Assembly (NCBI GenBank): GCA_963677395.2
Contig: OY781965.2
Coordinates: forward strand, 1,488,001-1,552,000
From: G963667975 sp963677395
GTDB lineage: Bacteria; Bacteroidota; Bacteroidia; Bacteroidales; G963667975
DNA length: 64,000 bases
Direction of reading: 5' to 3'
Part shown: positions 23,530-33,660 of the stretch, piece by piece
Numbering within the stretch: the stretch's first letter is position 1
Layout: the number at the start of each line of letters is the position of its first letter
Notes under the pieces: model-generated
Database searches by the model: none
The model's input: the letters and a program-made list of their open reading frames with translations, nothing else
What the model was told of the DNA's origin: nothing
Position numbers and translations under genes: made by a program

Positions 23530-25662
23530 TTACCTCACTAATATTAATTTTTTACTTGCATTGCTTTCACCTACTGTGAGCCGACAAAAGTATATCCCGG
23601 TTTGTAAATCGGAGGTATTGAGGGTTTGCTGGTGTAGTCCCCCGAATTGGATTTCGTTTACCAATTGTTTTATCATACGTCCGGTAAGGTCATAAATATT
23701 TAGTGTTACGTATTGTGGGTCTTCCAGTGTATAGCTGATTTGAGTAAATTGATTGATTGGATTGGGATAAATATTGATGTTTATTGCTGGTTTTTGAGGA
23801 TTGTCAATACCAGTAAAATCCGAGAGTGGACGTTTCCATACATCAGTAAAAGCTGCAACATAGAGTGTATCATCGTTTATTATCATATAACTACCAAATG
23901 AATATGCAGACAGGTTATCTGTATATTTATTCCAGCTTTGACCTTTGTCGAATGAAGCAAAAATATGCGCCATAGATGTGGCATTATTGCCTGATCCGTG
24001 TGGAGCATAGCCGGATATTAACATCATATTTGGATTTAGCAGAGTAGAAGTTGTGATGAAATTGTATCCGGTATGATGATTAACAGTATCCCATGTCATT
24101 CCATAATCTTCACTGTATTTTCCATATAAAATTTCACCTGAAAAAATCCTGTTGTTAAATACGGATACTTTTTCCCCATTACAATCAATATCCTGATAAT
24201 TCCAGGTTGCTCCCAAATCATGTGAAATAAATAAATTGCAGTAAGATTTTGCATAAATGTTATTTCCATCAATGACTATTGTAACGATATCTGGGTCTGA
24301 TATGATAGTTTGTATCCAGCTTAATCCTTTATTATCCGAAATAAATAATCCGGAATTAGTTGCTACAAACAGCTTTGTACCATTTGATTTAATCGTTTTC
24401 GTAGTTAAACTAGTAAGCCCATTATTCACGTAGGTCCATGTTGAACCATTATCAATAGATTTTTTTATTCCGGTATGGTGCGTGCCCACAAATAATGTTG
24501 TATCAATAACAGCAATCTCAGTTGTAAAAGAATTATCGGCATAAGTACTGCATAAACTATTCCAGCTTTGACCACCATTTGTTGATTTATAAATGCCATC
24601 GTTAAAGGTAGTTGCATATAGGTTGTCTCCGTTATTAGTAAATGATCTAATGTAAGTTTTTATTTCAAACCCATTGTTTACCGGAATCCACGTATTTCCA
24701 AAATCAGATGATTTGAAATCACCTTTGTGAGTTCCTAAAAATATTAAACTACCTTTTGCAAAAAATCTACCATAATAAGGGAGTTGTAACGTGTGCCATT
24801 GTGTTTCATTGTTTGATATTCTGAAAACAGAATCATCATTATAAAAATAAAGTGTATCATTAAAAGAGTAAAAGGGGTTACCTGCAAATATTAACTGCTG
24901 AGGGAAATTATTATTCAAAATAGAAGCTTTCCATGTTGAACCATCGTCTGATGATACATACACGCTGTCCGCCATTACTTCTAAGTATAATTTGTTTCCG
25001 AATGAAACAATACCATCGAAATTTTTATCTGGCGGTAACCCATTGCTTATATCAGTCCATGTTAATCCATTATCCGATGTTTTTTTTAGAGTACAGCTAT
25101 AAGTGCTATCATTGAATATTACAGCATAGAGTGTATTCCCGTTCACCGAAATATTCTGGTAATTGGTATCTATGATACCTAGTTTGTTCCAATTATATCC
25201 TTTGTTTTCAGAAGTATAAAGACCTTTTTCTGTGGATAAAAATAAACGATTATTATATTTTTCTATCCAATTTATTTTTGCATTGGTAGGGAAGCTGTCG
25301 GTATAGTTTATCCAGGAATTTCCTCCATCGAATGATATATAGAGATATTTATTTTGAAACAGAATTCCACCTATTTGAAACAGGCTGATACTACTATCAG
25401 TAACAACAAGTTTTCGAATATTCATATTGTAATCAAGAGGGATAGATATTGTATCCCAGCTTAATCCATTGTCGGTTGTTTTGTAAAGCTTACTATTTTC
25501 GGTATAACCATAGACTGTATCTTCGTTATTGTCAAAATAAATACATCCAACAGGAGATCCGAATGTTTGTGTTTTTACCCACTGTGCATTTGCTATATTT
25601 GTGAAGAATGCCAGACTAATGAATATTAGCCGGATTGCGTTTGATTGAAATGTAGTTTTCAT
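23530..25662 (-). CDS. Asp-box (BNR) beta-propeller T9SS protein
   Basis: 710 aa. A signal peptide (ending IANAQ) is followed by about a dozen Asp-box repeats of the form S/T-x-D-x-G-x-x-W, for example TTDNGLSWD, SFDGGNSWI, SSDDGSTWK, STNGGQSWN, SIDNGSTWT, SHDLGATWN and SFDKGQSWN. Such repeats build a sialidase-like or VPS10-like beta-propeller. The C-terminus is a full T9SS type A domain (INIYPNPINQFTQISY, LNIYDLTGRM, LQTGIYFCRL, KLILVR). No catalytic Arg/Tyr set of true sialidases can be made out, so a binding or structural surface role is more likely than hydrolysis. Single-gene transcript ended by the hairpin at 23283-23317. Confidence 0.9.
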   Translation of the reverse strand: MKTTFQSNAIRLIFISLAFFTNIANAQWVKTQTFGSPVGCIYFDNNEDTVYGYTENSKLYKTTDNGLSWDTISIPLDYNMNIRKLVVTDSSISLFQIGGILFQNKYLYISFDGGNSWINYTDSFPTNAKINWIEKYNNRLFLSTEKGLYTSENKGYNWNKLGIIDTNYQNISVNGNTLYAVIFNDSTYSCTLKKTSDNGLTWTDISNGLPPDKNFDGIVSFGNKLYLEVMADSVYVSSDDGSTWKASILNNNFPQQLIFAGNPFYSFNDTLYFYNDDSVFRISNNETQWHTLQLPYYGRFFAKGSLIFLGTHKGDFKSSDFGNTWIPVNNGFEIKTYIRSFTNNGDNLYATTFNDGIYKSTNGGQSWNSLCSTYADNSFTTEIAVIDTTLFVGTHHTGIKKSIDNGSTWTYVNNGLTSLTTKTIKSNGTKLFVATNSGLFISDNKGLSWIQTIISDPDIVTIVIDGNNIYAKSYCNLFISHDLGATWNYQDIDCNGEKVSVFNNRIFSGEILYGKYSEDYGMTWDTVNHHTGYNFITTSTLLNPNMMLISGYAPHGSGNNATSMAHIFASFDKGQSWNKYTDNLSAYSFGSYMIINDDTLYVAAFTDVWKRPLSDFTGIDNPQKPAININIYPNPINQFTQISYTLEDPQYVTLNIYDLTGRMIKQLVNEIQFGGLHQQTLNTSDLQTGIYFCRLTVGESNASKKLILVR

Positions 25663-26296
25663 GGTTTACTATATTTATGCGTTGTATAAAAAAAAACTCT
25701 CTTTTTAAGTCACGCTTCTTTTACAAGTGTTTCGTTTCTCTTAGTGTTGAAGCCTTTGTGGTGGACTATATTTTAGTTAAAGTAGTTGGTGTGCAAGTTG
25801 AGTTTGTTTGCAAATTCGGAATAGTCTGATTCTTCATAAAAAAACAGATTGATTCCTTTGTATCAATAATGCAAGCATACAAAATGATTTTTTGCCGATT
25901 ATTCTGTGTAAGCATTGGTTTAAGGGGTTTGAAAGACAAAAGGCTTTGCAATGACATAACTCAACTCCGTTCTATTCTTTTTTCTGTAAAGAGATTTTTA
26001 TTATTACAATGTTGCTTGCTTTATATTATCTGATTACAGTTTTGTAATTCAGAATAGAAATACAAATATATATATATAAGCTACTGAAAATATGATTTTA
26101 ACAAAAAAAAGTTGATACATTAAATAATGTGCCTGCAAAAAGAACTTCTAATCATTTTTTAGACTTGTCTCGTTGTCCAACTGTTTTTACAAAATTTGCT
26201 ATCACAGAAGGGTTTTTGTATTTTTACACCCTGAAACAAAATGGGGACTCTTATTTGACGACAGTTTTGTGTATCACTAACTAAGAATTTACAACA
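25663..26296. other. Intergenic between divergent genes, no gene seen
   Basis: AT-rich spacer between the minus-strand Asp-box gene and plus-strand asnS. It contains a TA-repeat near 26070 and a -7-like TATTTTTA near 26218 that may drive asnS. Short frames inside it lack convincing features. Confidence 0.6.
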
Positions 26297-27694
26297 ATGA
26301 AGCGATTTGAAGTAATTGAGCTTATTAAGCCGCAAAGTACTTTGCCTATTGGCGAAATCATCAATGTAAAAGGATGGGTTCGTACCCGTCGTGGTAATAA
26401 AAATGTAGCCTTTGTGGCATTGAATGATGGCTCTGTTATCCATAATATACAAATTGTGTTTGATCTGACTCAGTTTGACGAATCAATCATTAAGAAAGTA
26501 AATACAGGAGCATGTATATCGGTTATGGGAACATTGGTAGAATCTCCAGCAGCCGGTCAACCGGTAGAAATCCAGGCTAAAGAGCTTGACATCTATGGAG
26601 AAGCTGATGCTGAAACTTATCCGTTGCAAAAGAAAGGTCATTCCATGGAGTTCCTGCGCGAAATAGCACATTTACGTCCTCGTACCAATACGTTTGGAGC
26701 AGTGTTGCGTGTTCGTCATGCAATGGCTTATGCTATCCATAAATACTATAACGATCACGGATTTTTCTATATACATACTCCGATCATTACCGGCTCTGAT
26801 GCTGAAGGTGCAGGTGCAATGTTCCGCGTTTCGACTTTAGATCCGAGCAATCCGCCAAAGACCGAAGATGGAGAGATAGACTTCACTCAGGATTTTTTTG
26901 GAAAAGAAACCAAGCTCACCGTATCAGGCCAGTTGGAAGCTGAACTTGCTGCATTGGCATTATCGAAAGTATATACTTTCGGACCTACTTTCCGTGCCGA
27001 AAATTCGAATACACCACGCCACTTGGCTGAGTTCTGGATGAATGAACCGGAAGTTGCGTTCAATGAGATTGAAGAAAACATGGATCTTGCCGAAGATTTT
27101 CTCAAATATCTGGTAAACTATGCACTCGAAAACTGTTACGATGATTTGGAATTTCTTAACAAGATGTACGACAACGAACTTATAGAACGTCTGCGTTCGG
27201 TTACCCAAATCGAATTCATCCGTTTAACCTATACAGAGGCAGTTGAAATTCTGATCAATTCAAAACAGAAATTCGAATACAAGGTAGAATGGGGAGTTGA
27301 CTTACAATCGGAACATGAACGTTACCTGGTTGAAAAACATTTCCAAAAACCAGTTATCCTGACCGACTATCCTAAAGATATCAAAGCTTTTTATATGAAG
27401 CAAAATGATGATAACAAAACTGTACGCGCCATGGATGTACTCTTCCCGCGTATCGGTGAAATTATCGGGGGCTCACAACGTGAGGAAAATCTTGATCGTT
27501 TACTTAAACGTTGCGAAGAGATGAATATTCCCGAAAAAGATGTGTGGTGGTATGTTGATACACGTCGTTTCGGAAGTGCTCCCCACTCAGGTTTTGGTTT
27601 AGGATTCGAACGGTTAATTCTGTTTGTAACCGGTATGGCAAACATTCGCGATGTGATTCCATTCCCACGTACACCAATGAATGCCGAATTTTAG
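26297..27694 (+). CDS. asnS: Asparaginyl-tRNA synthetase
   Basis: 465 aa, class II synthetase charging tRNA-Asn. The N-terminal OB-fold anticodon-binding domain (VKGWVRTRRGNKNVAFVALN) occupies about residues 15-110. The catalytic core shows motif 2 (TFRAENSNTPRHLAEFWMNE) and motif 3 (GFGLGFERLILFVTG), with the PFPRTPMNAEF ending typical of AsnRS rather than AspRS. Length is normal. Monocistronic or read into rpoN, which starts 33 bp downstream. Confidence 0.97.
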   Translation: MKRFEVIELIKPQSTLPIGEIINVKGWVRTRRGNKNVAFVALNDGSVIHNIQIVFDLTQFDESIIKKVNTGACISVMGTLVESPAAGQPVEIQAKELDIYGEADAETYPLQKKGHSMEFLREIAHLRPRTNTFGAVLRVRHAMAYAIHKYYNDHGFFYIHTPIITGSDAEGAGAMFRVSTLDPSNPPKTEDGEIDFTQDFFGKETKLTVSGQLEAELAALALSKVYTFGPTFRAENSNTPRHLAEFWMNEPEVAFNEIEENMDLAEDFLKYLVNYALENCYDDLEFLNKMYDNELIERLRSVTQIEFIRLTYTEAVEILINSKQKFEYKVEWGVDLQSEHERYLVEKHFQKPVILTDYPKDIKAFYMKQNDDNKTVRAMDVLFPRIGEIIGGSQREENLDRLLKRCEEMNIPEKDVWWYVDTRRFGSAPHSGFGLGFERLILFVTGMANIRDVIPFPRTPMNAEF

Positions 27695-27727
27695 TATCTT
27701 CACTGTCACAAAATAACAGAATATACT

Positions 27728-29203
27728 ATGCTCAATCAACGACTGGAACAAAAACTGTTGCAAAAGCTTTCTCCGCAGCAAATTCTGCTGATGAAGCTTT
27801 TGCAGGTTCCGGCCATTGCGTTGGAACAACGGATAAAGGAAGAACTGGAAATAAATCCTGCGCTCGAAGATTTACCGGATAGCTCCGAAGAATCTGCGGA
27901 TAGTAGTGAAGAGGATGATTTCAGTAGCGATTATGAAGATCCGGATACCGAGAATTCACGCGATACTTCCGATTTCGATATGAATGATTATCTGGATGAA
28001 GATGACGTAGCCGACTATAAATTACAATCTAATAATTATTCACCCGACGACGAAACCAAAGAAGTACCAATCTCTTCCGAAACCAGTTTTCATGAGTTTC
28101 TTATTTCACAACTTGGTCTTCAGGGGTTGGACGATAAACAATATGAAATAGGTTTAACGCTTATTGGAAACCTCGACGACTCTGGTTATCTTCAGCGTGA
28201 TATCAGTGCAATGGTTGATGACTTCGCATTTAGCCAAAACATCATAACCGATGAAGAAGAGATAGAATCGGTACTGAAAGTAATTCAGGAGTTAGATCCT
28301 TCGGGTGTTGGTGCCCGTAATCTTCAGGAATGTCTTTTGATACAGCTTCGCCGGATTGAAGATAAAACAGAAGCCATCGAACTTGCAATCCAGATTATTG
28401 AGCATCATTTTGATAAGTTTACCCGTAAACACTACGATAAAATTACCGATAAGCTGCAAATTACTGATGAAGAGTTGCGCGATGCAATTGAAGAAATTGT
28501 TTCGCTCAATCCTAAACCCGGCAATTCTGTTAGCGAAGTTTCCCGAACCAACCATTATATAGTTCCTGATTTTAATATTTATAATCTAAACGGTGATCTG
28601 GAACTTCAGCTCAATGCACGTAATGTTCCCGATTTGCGTATAAGTCGGACTTATACAGAAATGCTGCAAACTTACTCCGAAAGCAAGGTGAAAACATCGC
28701 AACAGAAGGATGCAGTACAGTTTATCCGTCAAAAAATTGATTCGGCACGTTGGTTTATCGATGCCATACGTCAGCGGCAAAATACCTTACAAACCACCAT
28801 GCAAGCCATCATGGATTATCAGCATGAGTTTTTTGAAGAGGGCGATTTTTCCAAGCTTCGTCCCATGAAACTCAAAGATATAGCCGAGAGGGTAAATCTT
28901 GATATATCCACAGTTTCTCGCGTTGCAAACAGTAAGTATGTTCAAACCCCATTCGGAACATTCTTGCTGAAAGAGTTTTTCTCAAAGTCGATGTCAACAG
29001 AACAAGGAGAAGATGTGTCTACGACCGAAATCAAAACCATTATCCAGAATTTGATAGATAATGAAGATAAAACCAATGCTTTGAATGACGACAGTATTAC
29101 GGAAATTCTGAACCAGAAAGGGTATCATATTGCGCGTCGAACTGTGGCTAAGTATCGGGAAAGTCTGGGCGTTCCTGTAGCTCGTTTACGCAAAGAAATC
29201 TAA
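27728..29203 (+). CDS. rpoN: RNA polymerase sigma-54 factor
   Basis: 491 aa. Region I at the N-terminus is Gln/Leu-rich (LEQKLLQKLSPQQILLMKLL, IKEELEINPALED); region II is a long acidic linker (about residues 48-115, many Asp/Glu/Ser). The core-binding region follows, then an HTH (MKLKDIAERVNLDISTVSRV) and the RpoN box ARRTVAKYRESLGVP near the C-terminus. It directs transcription from -24/-12 promoters and needs AAA+ activators, none of which is in this window. The acidic linker is somewhat long. It follows asnS and precedes a PAP2-like gene by 11 bp. Confidence 0.97.
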   Translation: MLNQRLEQKLLQKLSPQQILLMKLLQVPAIALEQRIKEELEINPALEDLPDSSEESADSSEEDDFSSDYEDPDTENSRDTSDFDMNDYLDEDDVADYKLQSNNYSPDDETKEVPISSETSFHEFLISQLGLQGLDDKQYEIGLTLIGNLDDSGYLQRDISAMVDDFAFSQNIITDEEEIESVLKVIQELDPSGVGARNLQECLLIQLRRIEDKTEAIELAIQIIEHHFDKFTRKHYDKITDKLQITDEELRDAIEEIVSLNPKPGNSVSEVSRTNHYIVPDFNIYNLNGDLELQLNARNVPDLRISRTYTEMLQTYSESKVKTSQQKDAVQFIRQKIDSARWFIDAIRQRQNTLQTTMQAIMDYQHEFFEEGDFSKLRPMKLKDIAERVNLDISTVSRVANSKYVQTPFGTFLLKEFFSKSMSTEQGEDVSTTEIKTIIQNLIDNEDKTNALNDDSITEILNQKGYHIARRTVAKYRESLGVPVARLRKEI

Positions 29204-29214
29204 GAATAAATTTT

Positions 29215-29826
29215 ATGGAAAACAAATTGGCGAGATTTACCTCTTATCTCATTCATCCGCTTTTAATGCCCTTTTATTTTTTTCTGATTCTTTTTTTTAG
29301 CAATACACCTATTGCCCGTTTGTATGTATTGAAAGGAAAACTGGTAATTCTGTCGTTTGTATTTATTACAACCTGCTTGTTGCCTGCTATAATGGTTTAT
29401 GTCTTATATATACGCAAAACCATTAGCTCTATACATCTTGAAAAGCGTGAAGAACGTCCGCTACCATATTTGCTAACAGTAATATTTTACTATCTGGCAT
29501 TCTATTTATTAAAGAAAATGAATTTGCCGACAATGTATTACCTTGTTATTTTGGCTACGGCGCTATTAATCATCTTGTTGTTGCTGTTGAATTTCAAGTT
29601 TAAAATTAGTGCACACATGGCTTCTGCAGGAGGATTGTTAGGATTGCTCTGTGGAATGAGTATTCGTTTCGGATTTGATTTTATGCCCTATATTATAAGT
29701 GTAATTATGGCCGGAGGATTGGTGGGGTTTGCCCGCTTACAACTTTCGGTGCATACTCAAAAAGAGGTTTATACGGGCTATTTTACCGGATTTGCGTTTA
29801 TGCTATTATTGTTTCTTGTTCTGTAA
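29215..29826 (+). CDS. PAP2-like integral membrane protein
   Basis: 203 aa with five or six membrane segments. The C-terminal half has a weakened PAP2 phosphatase signature: SAHMASAGGLLG in place of motif 2 (PSGH) and ARLQLSVHTQKEVYTGY in place of motif 3 (SRxxxxxHxxxD), with Glu replacing Asp. It also has KREERPLPY, which may stand for motif 1. Family members remove phosphate from lipids such as undecaprenyl pyrophosphate; the diverged motifs leave activity uncertain. Probably co-transcribed with rpoN (11-bp gap). Its 3' end overlaps the convergent AlgX-like gene by 21 bp. Confidence 0.72.
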   Translation: MENKLARFTSYLIHPLLMPFYFFLILFFSNTPIARLYVLKGKLVILSFVFITTCLLPAIMVYVLYIRKTISSIHLEKREERPLPYLLTVIFYYLAFYLLKKMNLPTMYYLVILATALLIILLLLLNFKFKISAHMASAGGLLGLLCGMSIRFGFDFMPYIISVIMAGGLVGFARLQLSVHTQKEVYTGYFTGFAFMLLLFLVL

Positions 29827-31113
29827 AGCTTCCGCTTTTACACGTTCACGTGCCATGCGATCAAAAATAAGAGATGAATTTTTGGGATTGGCAACCATTT
29901 GCTTGAATAATTCTGTAGAAAACCCATCTTCAGCTCTGATTCTGCGTTTCATATCATAAACGGCATCCTTTTCATTCGGAAAATAAATATCATAAAGCTG
30001 ATCCGTAAAATCAAAAAAGGCTTTGTGTAAATTAAGTTCTGTAACCATAATCAGTATATAATCATATTGCTTGATTGTATCTTCCATGTGTTCATGGTTG
30101 ATCAGTTTTGCATCATTTCCCCACATATATGGAAAAAGGGTTTGGTTGTAATACCACAATTCATTCTTGTTCCATACATTTGGAGCTATATCCTGATGAT
30201 AAAATCCCCAACTGTAACTATCGCCAATAACCAGTACATTGGGTTTCGTTTTGTTTTTTGAATCATAATGAACTTTTGGATATGCCATTTCTGTACCTTT
30301 ATGCAAGGGAAAAATTAAATTCAAAGTATTTTCAATATCATGCTCACCATCGGTAATTTGATCAGTGTAAACAATAGAATCCCATACCATATCAGGCATT
30401 TTAATAGAATGAATTTTCTCCATGTAGTGTAAAACAGAATCCAAACCAAGATAAGTTCCGTAATTACTCCAGTGTATTCCAAACTCTTTGAACAAGGGAT
30501 GCTTCAATTTATTTTTCTGAGACACAAACCAAGCATTTAAATCAATATGGCTGATATTTAACTCTTTACTTATTCGGGAATAGCTTTTATAATTGGTGTT
30601 TTCTGATTTCAGTCTAAGATATCTATACGGAATATCTTCAGGATAAAAACTGGCTTTACCGGGTTCGTACACAATAATCATGTCGATGTTGTGCTTCGCT
30701 TTCAGATAATCCTGAACCCGCTTTGCCCGCTTCAGTTTCTTTCGAATATAATCATCGCCAGTAAAGTTTAATCCGCAATAATCAAGAATATATGATTCTT
30801 CATACAAACAGTTATTTTTCCCTACAACAGCGTATGAATTTGAATGGTTAAACAGGGAGAAATCAACCTGGTTATGAAGCCTCACCAAGGGTTCTCGAAA
30901 TCCGATATTATCTTCAACAGATTTTGTAATAGTTGCCTGAAAGTTTTCTTCCAACCAGCTTCCCCATGTGAATTTTGAAAGTTCAGGTTTGGGATTCAGA
31001 TTATAGGCTCCTTCCAGAGGTTCTACTTTTATCCATGAAGTACATTGCTGAATCATGGGCAGAAACATCATTGTGAGTAAAACGGCGAATAATATTTTGG
31101 GCAATCTGTTCAT
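29806..31113 (-). CDS. AlgX/AlgJ-like SGNH-type O-acetylation protein
   Basis: 435 aa, with an N-terminal signal anchor (ILFAVLLTMMFLPMIQQ) and a periplasmic domain. The motifs GDSYSWGFYHQD and FGIHWSNYGTYLGLD correspond to the catalytic Ser and the His-Trp motif of the DHHW/ALGX acetyltransferase family. It starts 2 bp after the stop of the MBOAT gene, the classic pairing for extracellular polysaccharide acetylation: the MBOAT protein brings acetyl groups across the membrane and this protein transfers them. The target polymer is not known. Overlaps the PAP2-like gene tail to tail by 21 bp. Confidence 0.87.
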   Translation of the reverse strand: MNRLPKILFAVLLTMMFLPMIQQCTSWIKVEPLEGAYNLNPKPELSKFTWGSWLEENFQATITKSVEDNIGFREPLVRLHNQVDFSLFNHSNSYAVVGKNNCLYEESYILDYCGLNFTGDDYIRKKLKRAKRVQDYLKAKHNIDMIIVYEPGKASFYPEDIPYRYLRLKSENTNYKSYSRISKELNISHIDLNAWFVSQKNKLKHPLFKEFGIHWSNYGTYLGLDSVLHYMEKIHSIKMPDMVWDSIVYTDQITDGEHDIENTLNLIFPLHKGTEMAYPKVHYDSKNKTKPNVLVIGDSYSWGFYHQDIAPNVWNKNELWYYNQTLFPYMWGNDAKLINHEHMEDTIKQYDYILIMVTELNLHKAFFDFTDQLYDIYFPNEKDAVYDMKRRIRAEDGFSTELFKQMVANPKNSSLIFDRMARERVKAEALQNKKQ

Positions 31114-31115
31114 GG

Positions 31116-32537
31116 CTAAAAACGGAAATAGATAAATGGATTAAAACCTGATGTTGTGATTGATGCAACCGAAAGAACAAACAGAACAATGGATGCAAGT
31201 GTCATTGCCAGCAATGCTTTGTTTGATTTGTTTTTAGCAAACAAAACATTCTGCCATTTTTCTATGTGGCCAGTAAAACCCCACCATGCAAAAAAGAATG
31301 CAGCACCCATAATTCCCCAAAACTTCATATCGAGCATATAATTTGATGCTCTGAAATCGGTGGAGAACATTTTTGAAAGGATGAAAAATGCCTGACTCAT
31401 ATTTGCGGCTCTGAAAAATACCCAGCCTATCATTACCAAAAAAAAGGTAAGAATAATACGTGTTCCTTTTCCGGTTTTACTCATCAATTTAATGAGAAAT
31501 ATCCGGTCAAGAATCAGGAACACACCATGGTAAACACCCCAAAAAATAAATGTCCAGGCTGCACCATGCCAAAAACCAGATATAAGAAAAACCAGAATCA
31601 GATTTAGATACATTCTGTTTTTCGAAACTTTATTGCCACCCAGAGGAATGTAGAGGTAGTCTTTCATCCATTTACCAAGTGTCATATGCCATCTCCTCCA
31701 AAATTCAGAGATATTCTGTGAAATATAAGGATGATTAAAGTTCTCGGGAAAATCAAAACCAATCATTCTTCCCAATCCCAAAGCCATATCCGAATAACCC
31801 GAAAAATCATAGTATATCTGGAGCGTGTAAGCCGTGATACCAATCCATGCAAGTGAAGTTGTGAAATATTGCTGTTCAAGTCCGAAAATATAGTCAGCAG
31901 TTTGTCCTAACGTATTTGCGATGAGCGCTTTTTTTGCCAACCCAATGCAAAACCTGAAAAAGCCTGTAATTCGGTTGTTATTGTTTTCATTGTATTCACG
32001 ATCAATCAATTGATCTGAAATTTCATGATACCGAACAATAGGACCTGCAATTAAATGGGTAAACATTAGAATGTAAACTCCCAAATCAGAAACCTTATCA
32101 AGTTTTTTTGCTTCGCCTCGATACACATCAATAGAATAAGTCATTTTTTGAAATGTAAAGAACGAAATTCCGATAGGCATCATGATTTTTGTCCATTCAA
32201 AGGCTTTAATTCCAAATGCTTGCAATATGTTGTTGAGGTTGCCTACAAAGAAATTGGCATACTTAAAATATAGGAGTGTTCCAATATTCAGTATAACAGA
32301 GGCTGCCAGAAAGTATTTTTGATGCTCTCGTTTCTGCTTTGTCATTAGTTTTATTAACTGAAATTCAATCCAGATTGAAATCAGAACCAGAAAAATAAAC
32401 TTTGGAGCACCCCATGCATAAAATATCAGACTTCCAAGAAGTAAAAAACCGTTTTTGTACTTCTTGTCAAGCAGAATATAAAAAAGCATAAATAAAGGGA
32501 GAAAGAATAGGAGGAAGATACTACTACTATAAACCAT
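31116..32537 (-). CDS. MBOAT-family membrane O-acyltransferase (AlgI/DltB-like)
   Basis: 473 aa with about eleven hydrophobic segments. It has the MBOAT core: YYDFSGYSDMALGLGRMIGF, NISEFWRRWHMTLGKWMKDY and the invariant catalytic His in FLISGFWHGAAWTFIFWG. These resemble AlgI, which moves acetyl groups from the cytoplasm to periplasmic acetyltransferases. The AlgX-like partner follows 2 bp downstream, so the two form an acetylation operon. No polymerase for alginate or a similar glycan is adjacent, so the polysaccharide could be made elsewhere or by the glycan genes near 55-64 kb (inference). Confidence 0.94.
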   Translation of the reverse strand: MVYSSSIFLLFFLPLFMLFYILLDKKYKNGFLLLGSLIFYAWGAPKFIFLVLISIWIEFQLIKLMTKQKREHQKYFLAASVILNIGTLLYFKYANFFVGNLNNILQAFGIKAFEWTKIMMPIGISFFTFQKMTYSIDVYRGEAKKLDKVSDLGVYILMFTHLIAGPIVRYHEISDQLIDREYNENNNNRITGFFRFCIGLAKKALIANTLGQTADYIFGLEQQYFTTSLAWIGITAYTLQIYYDFSGYSDMALGLGRMIGFDFPENFNHPYISQNISEFWRRWHMTLGKWMKDYLYIPLGGNKVSKNRMYLNLILVFLISGFWHGAAWTFIFWGVYHGVFLILDRIFLIKLMSKTGKGTRIILTFFLVMIGWVFFRAANMSQAFFILSKMFSTDFRASNYMLDMKFWGIMGAAFFFAWWGFTGHIEKWQNVLFAKNKSNKALLAMTLASIVLFVLSVASITTSGFNPFIYFRF

Positions 32538-32666
32538 CGTTTGAATAATTGTAATTAGAGTGGGTTATTCGGCTGGGTAATATTGTGCAATAAAAAATAT
32601 TGAGCAAATGTAATAAAAGATTAAAAGACTAAAAATAGAAAGTGTTTTGCTTTATGTAAAAATGAG

Positions 32667-33056
32667 CTATTCTTTTACTTCTACAAAGTAGAAGTTGAAG
32701 TTATTAATGAGCTTATTTTTAATTCTTTGAATGGCAAAATAGAGTAGAATCGGAGTCTGAAAGATCAGCAGTATTCCTGCGCCAATAACTGGCCATGGGT
32801 AGTGAATTAAAAAATCCATTGCAAATACGGAAATAATAGCGGCTATTGTGAAAAATGAAACAAGCATGATTCGTTCCTGTGTTTTGTTTCTCACTGCTTT
32901 GATCGAATCAACATGATACATAGCTTCGGTAGTGCAATGCGGACATTTTAAGTTTATTTCCTTCCCATATTTTTGAGCTAGTTTCATTCTGTCGGGCACT
33001 GACGCTTGGGTTGTGATTGAACGATTACAGTTTTGGCAATAGGTGTAAAGTTTCAT
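32667..33056 (-). CDS. Zinc-ribbon membrane protein of unknown function
   Basis: 129 aa. Two CxxC pairs, CQNC at residues 7-10 and CPHC near 38-41, make an N-terminal zinc ribbon on the cytoplasmic side. Two membrane helices follow (VSFFTIAAIISVFAMDFLI and PVIGAGILLIFQTPILLYF). I do not recognise a named family. The nearest gene upstream on this strand is far away, so it is probably transcribed alone. Its layout is the reverse of the 100-aa protein encoded at 33661. Confidence 0.75.
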   Translation of the reverse strand: MKLYTYCQNCNRSITTQASVPDRMKLAQKYGKEINLKCPHCTTEAMYHVDSIKAVRNKTQERIMLVSFFTIAAIISVFAMDFLIHYPWPVIGAGILLIFQTPILLYFAIQRIKNKLINNFNFYFVEVKE

Positions 33057-33660
33057 AAGGGTATGAATAATGGATTGTGAATCAAAAATAATAAAAATAA
33101 GTTTAAAAAGAGAATGTCAAAGCTTAATTTTGGGTAATTACAATCATAAACCTGATGGAACACATATTGAAGATTTGGATTTTATTTTCTTTCATGTTTG
33201 ACTCAATATTTGGATTGGCAAAATTCTTACTTGTGTTGTCGCTTGTTTTTGAATATTTGCATATAATCTATGCTGGTTGTAATAGATTGATTTAAAGCGA
33301 CTTTTTTGGCAAATGATTATATAGTGGGAAAGATTTTTACAAAGTTAACCCCGATTTTTTTTACACAAGAAGATTGGAGAGGTCATTACATTTATTATCT
33401 ACGAAAACTTTCAAAAATTCTTAACTGCATAATAAGATACGCTGGTGGATATGTTATAATTTGAAATAGAGATATTGTAAGTGATTGAATCTAATTGTTG
33501 TCTTGATTTTAAGATGATGAATTTCAATAGAATATTATTTAATACTAATTTTGCAAAAATAGATTGTGTATTAACTTTTTAGACAAAACTGTTAAATTAT
33601 AATTAATCAATTGAATAGTTCATGTAAAGCTATTTTCTTTGTATGAAAATTAATTAAGCC
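33057..33660. other. Intergenic between divergent zinc-ribbon genes
   Basis: Low-complexity AT-rich sequence with one short hydrophobic frame (33155-33295, listed separately). No structured element or repeat was recognised. Confidence 0.5.
33155..33295 (+). CDS. Possible 46-aa hydrophobic small protein
   Basis: ATG at 33155 to TAA at 33293-33295. The product is mostly hydrophobic (MEHILKIWILFSFMFDSIFG, then LAKFLLVLSLVFEYLHIIYA) and would span the membrane once or twice. Nothing else supports it: no promoter box is clear and the family is unknown. AT-rich DNA often gives such frames by chance. Confidence 0.22.
   Translation: MEHILKIWILFSFMFDSIFGLAKFLLVLSLVFEYLHIIYAGCNRLI

Noticed and set aside
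25766..25957. 63-codon minus-strand frame in the gap before asnS
   Set aside because: No membrane, signal or domain features and no promoter box; composition typical of AT-rich spacer.
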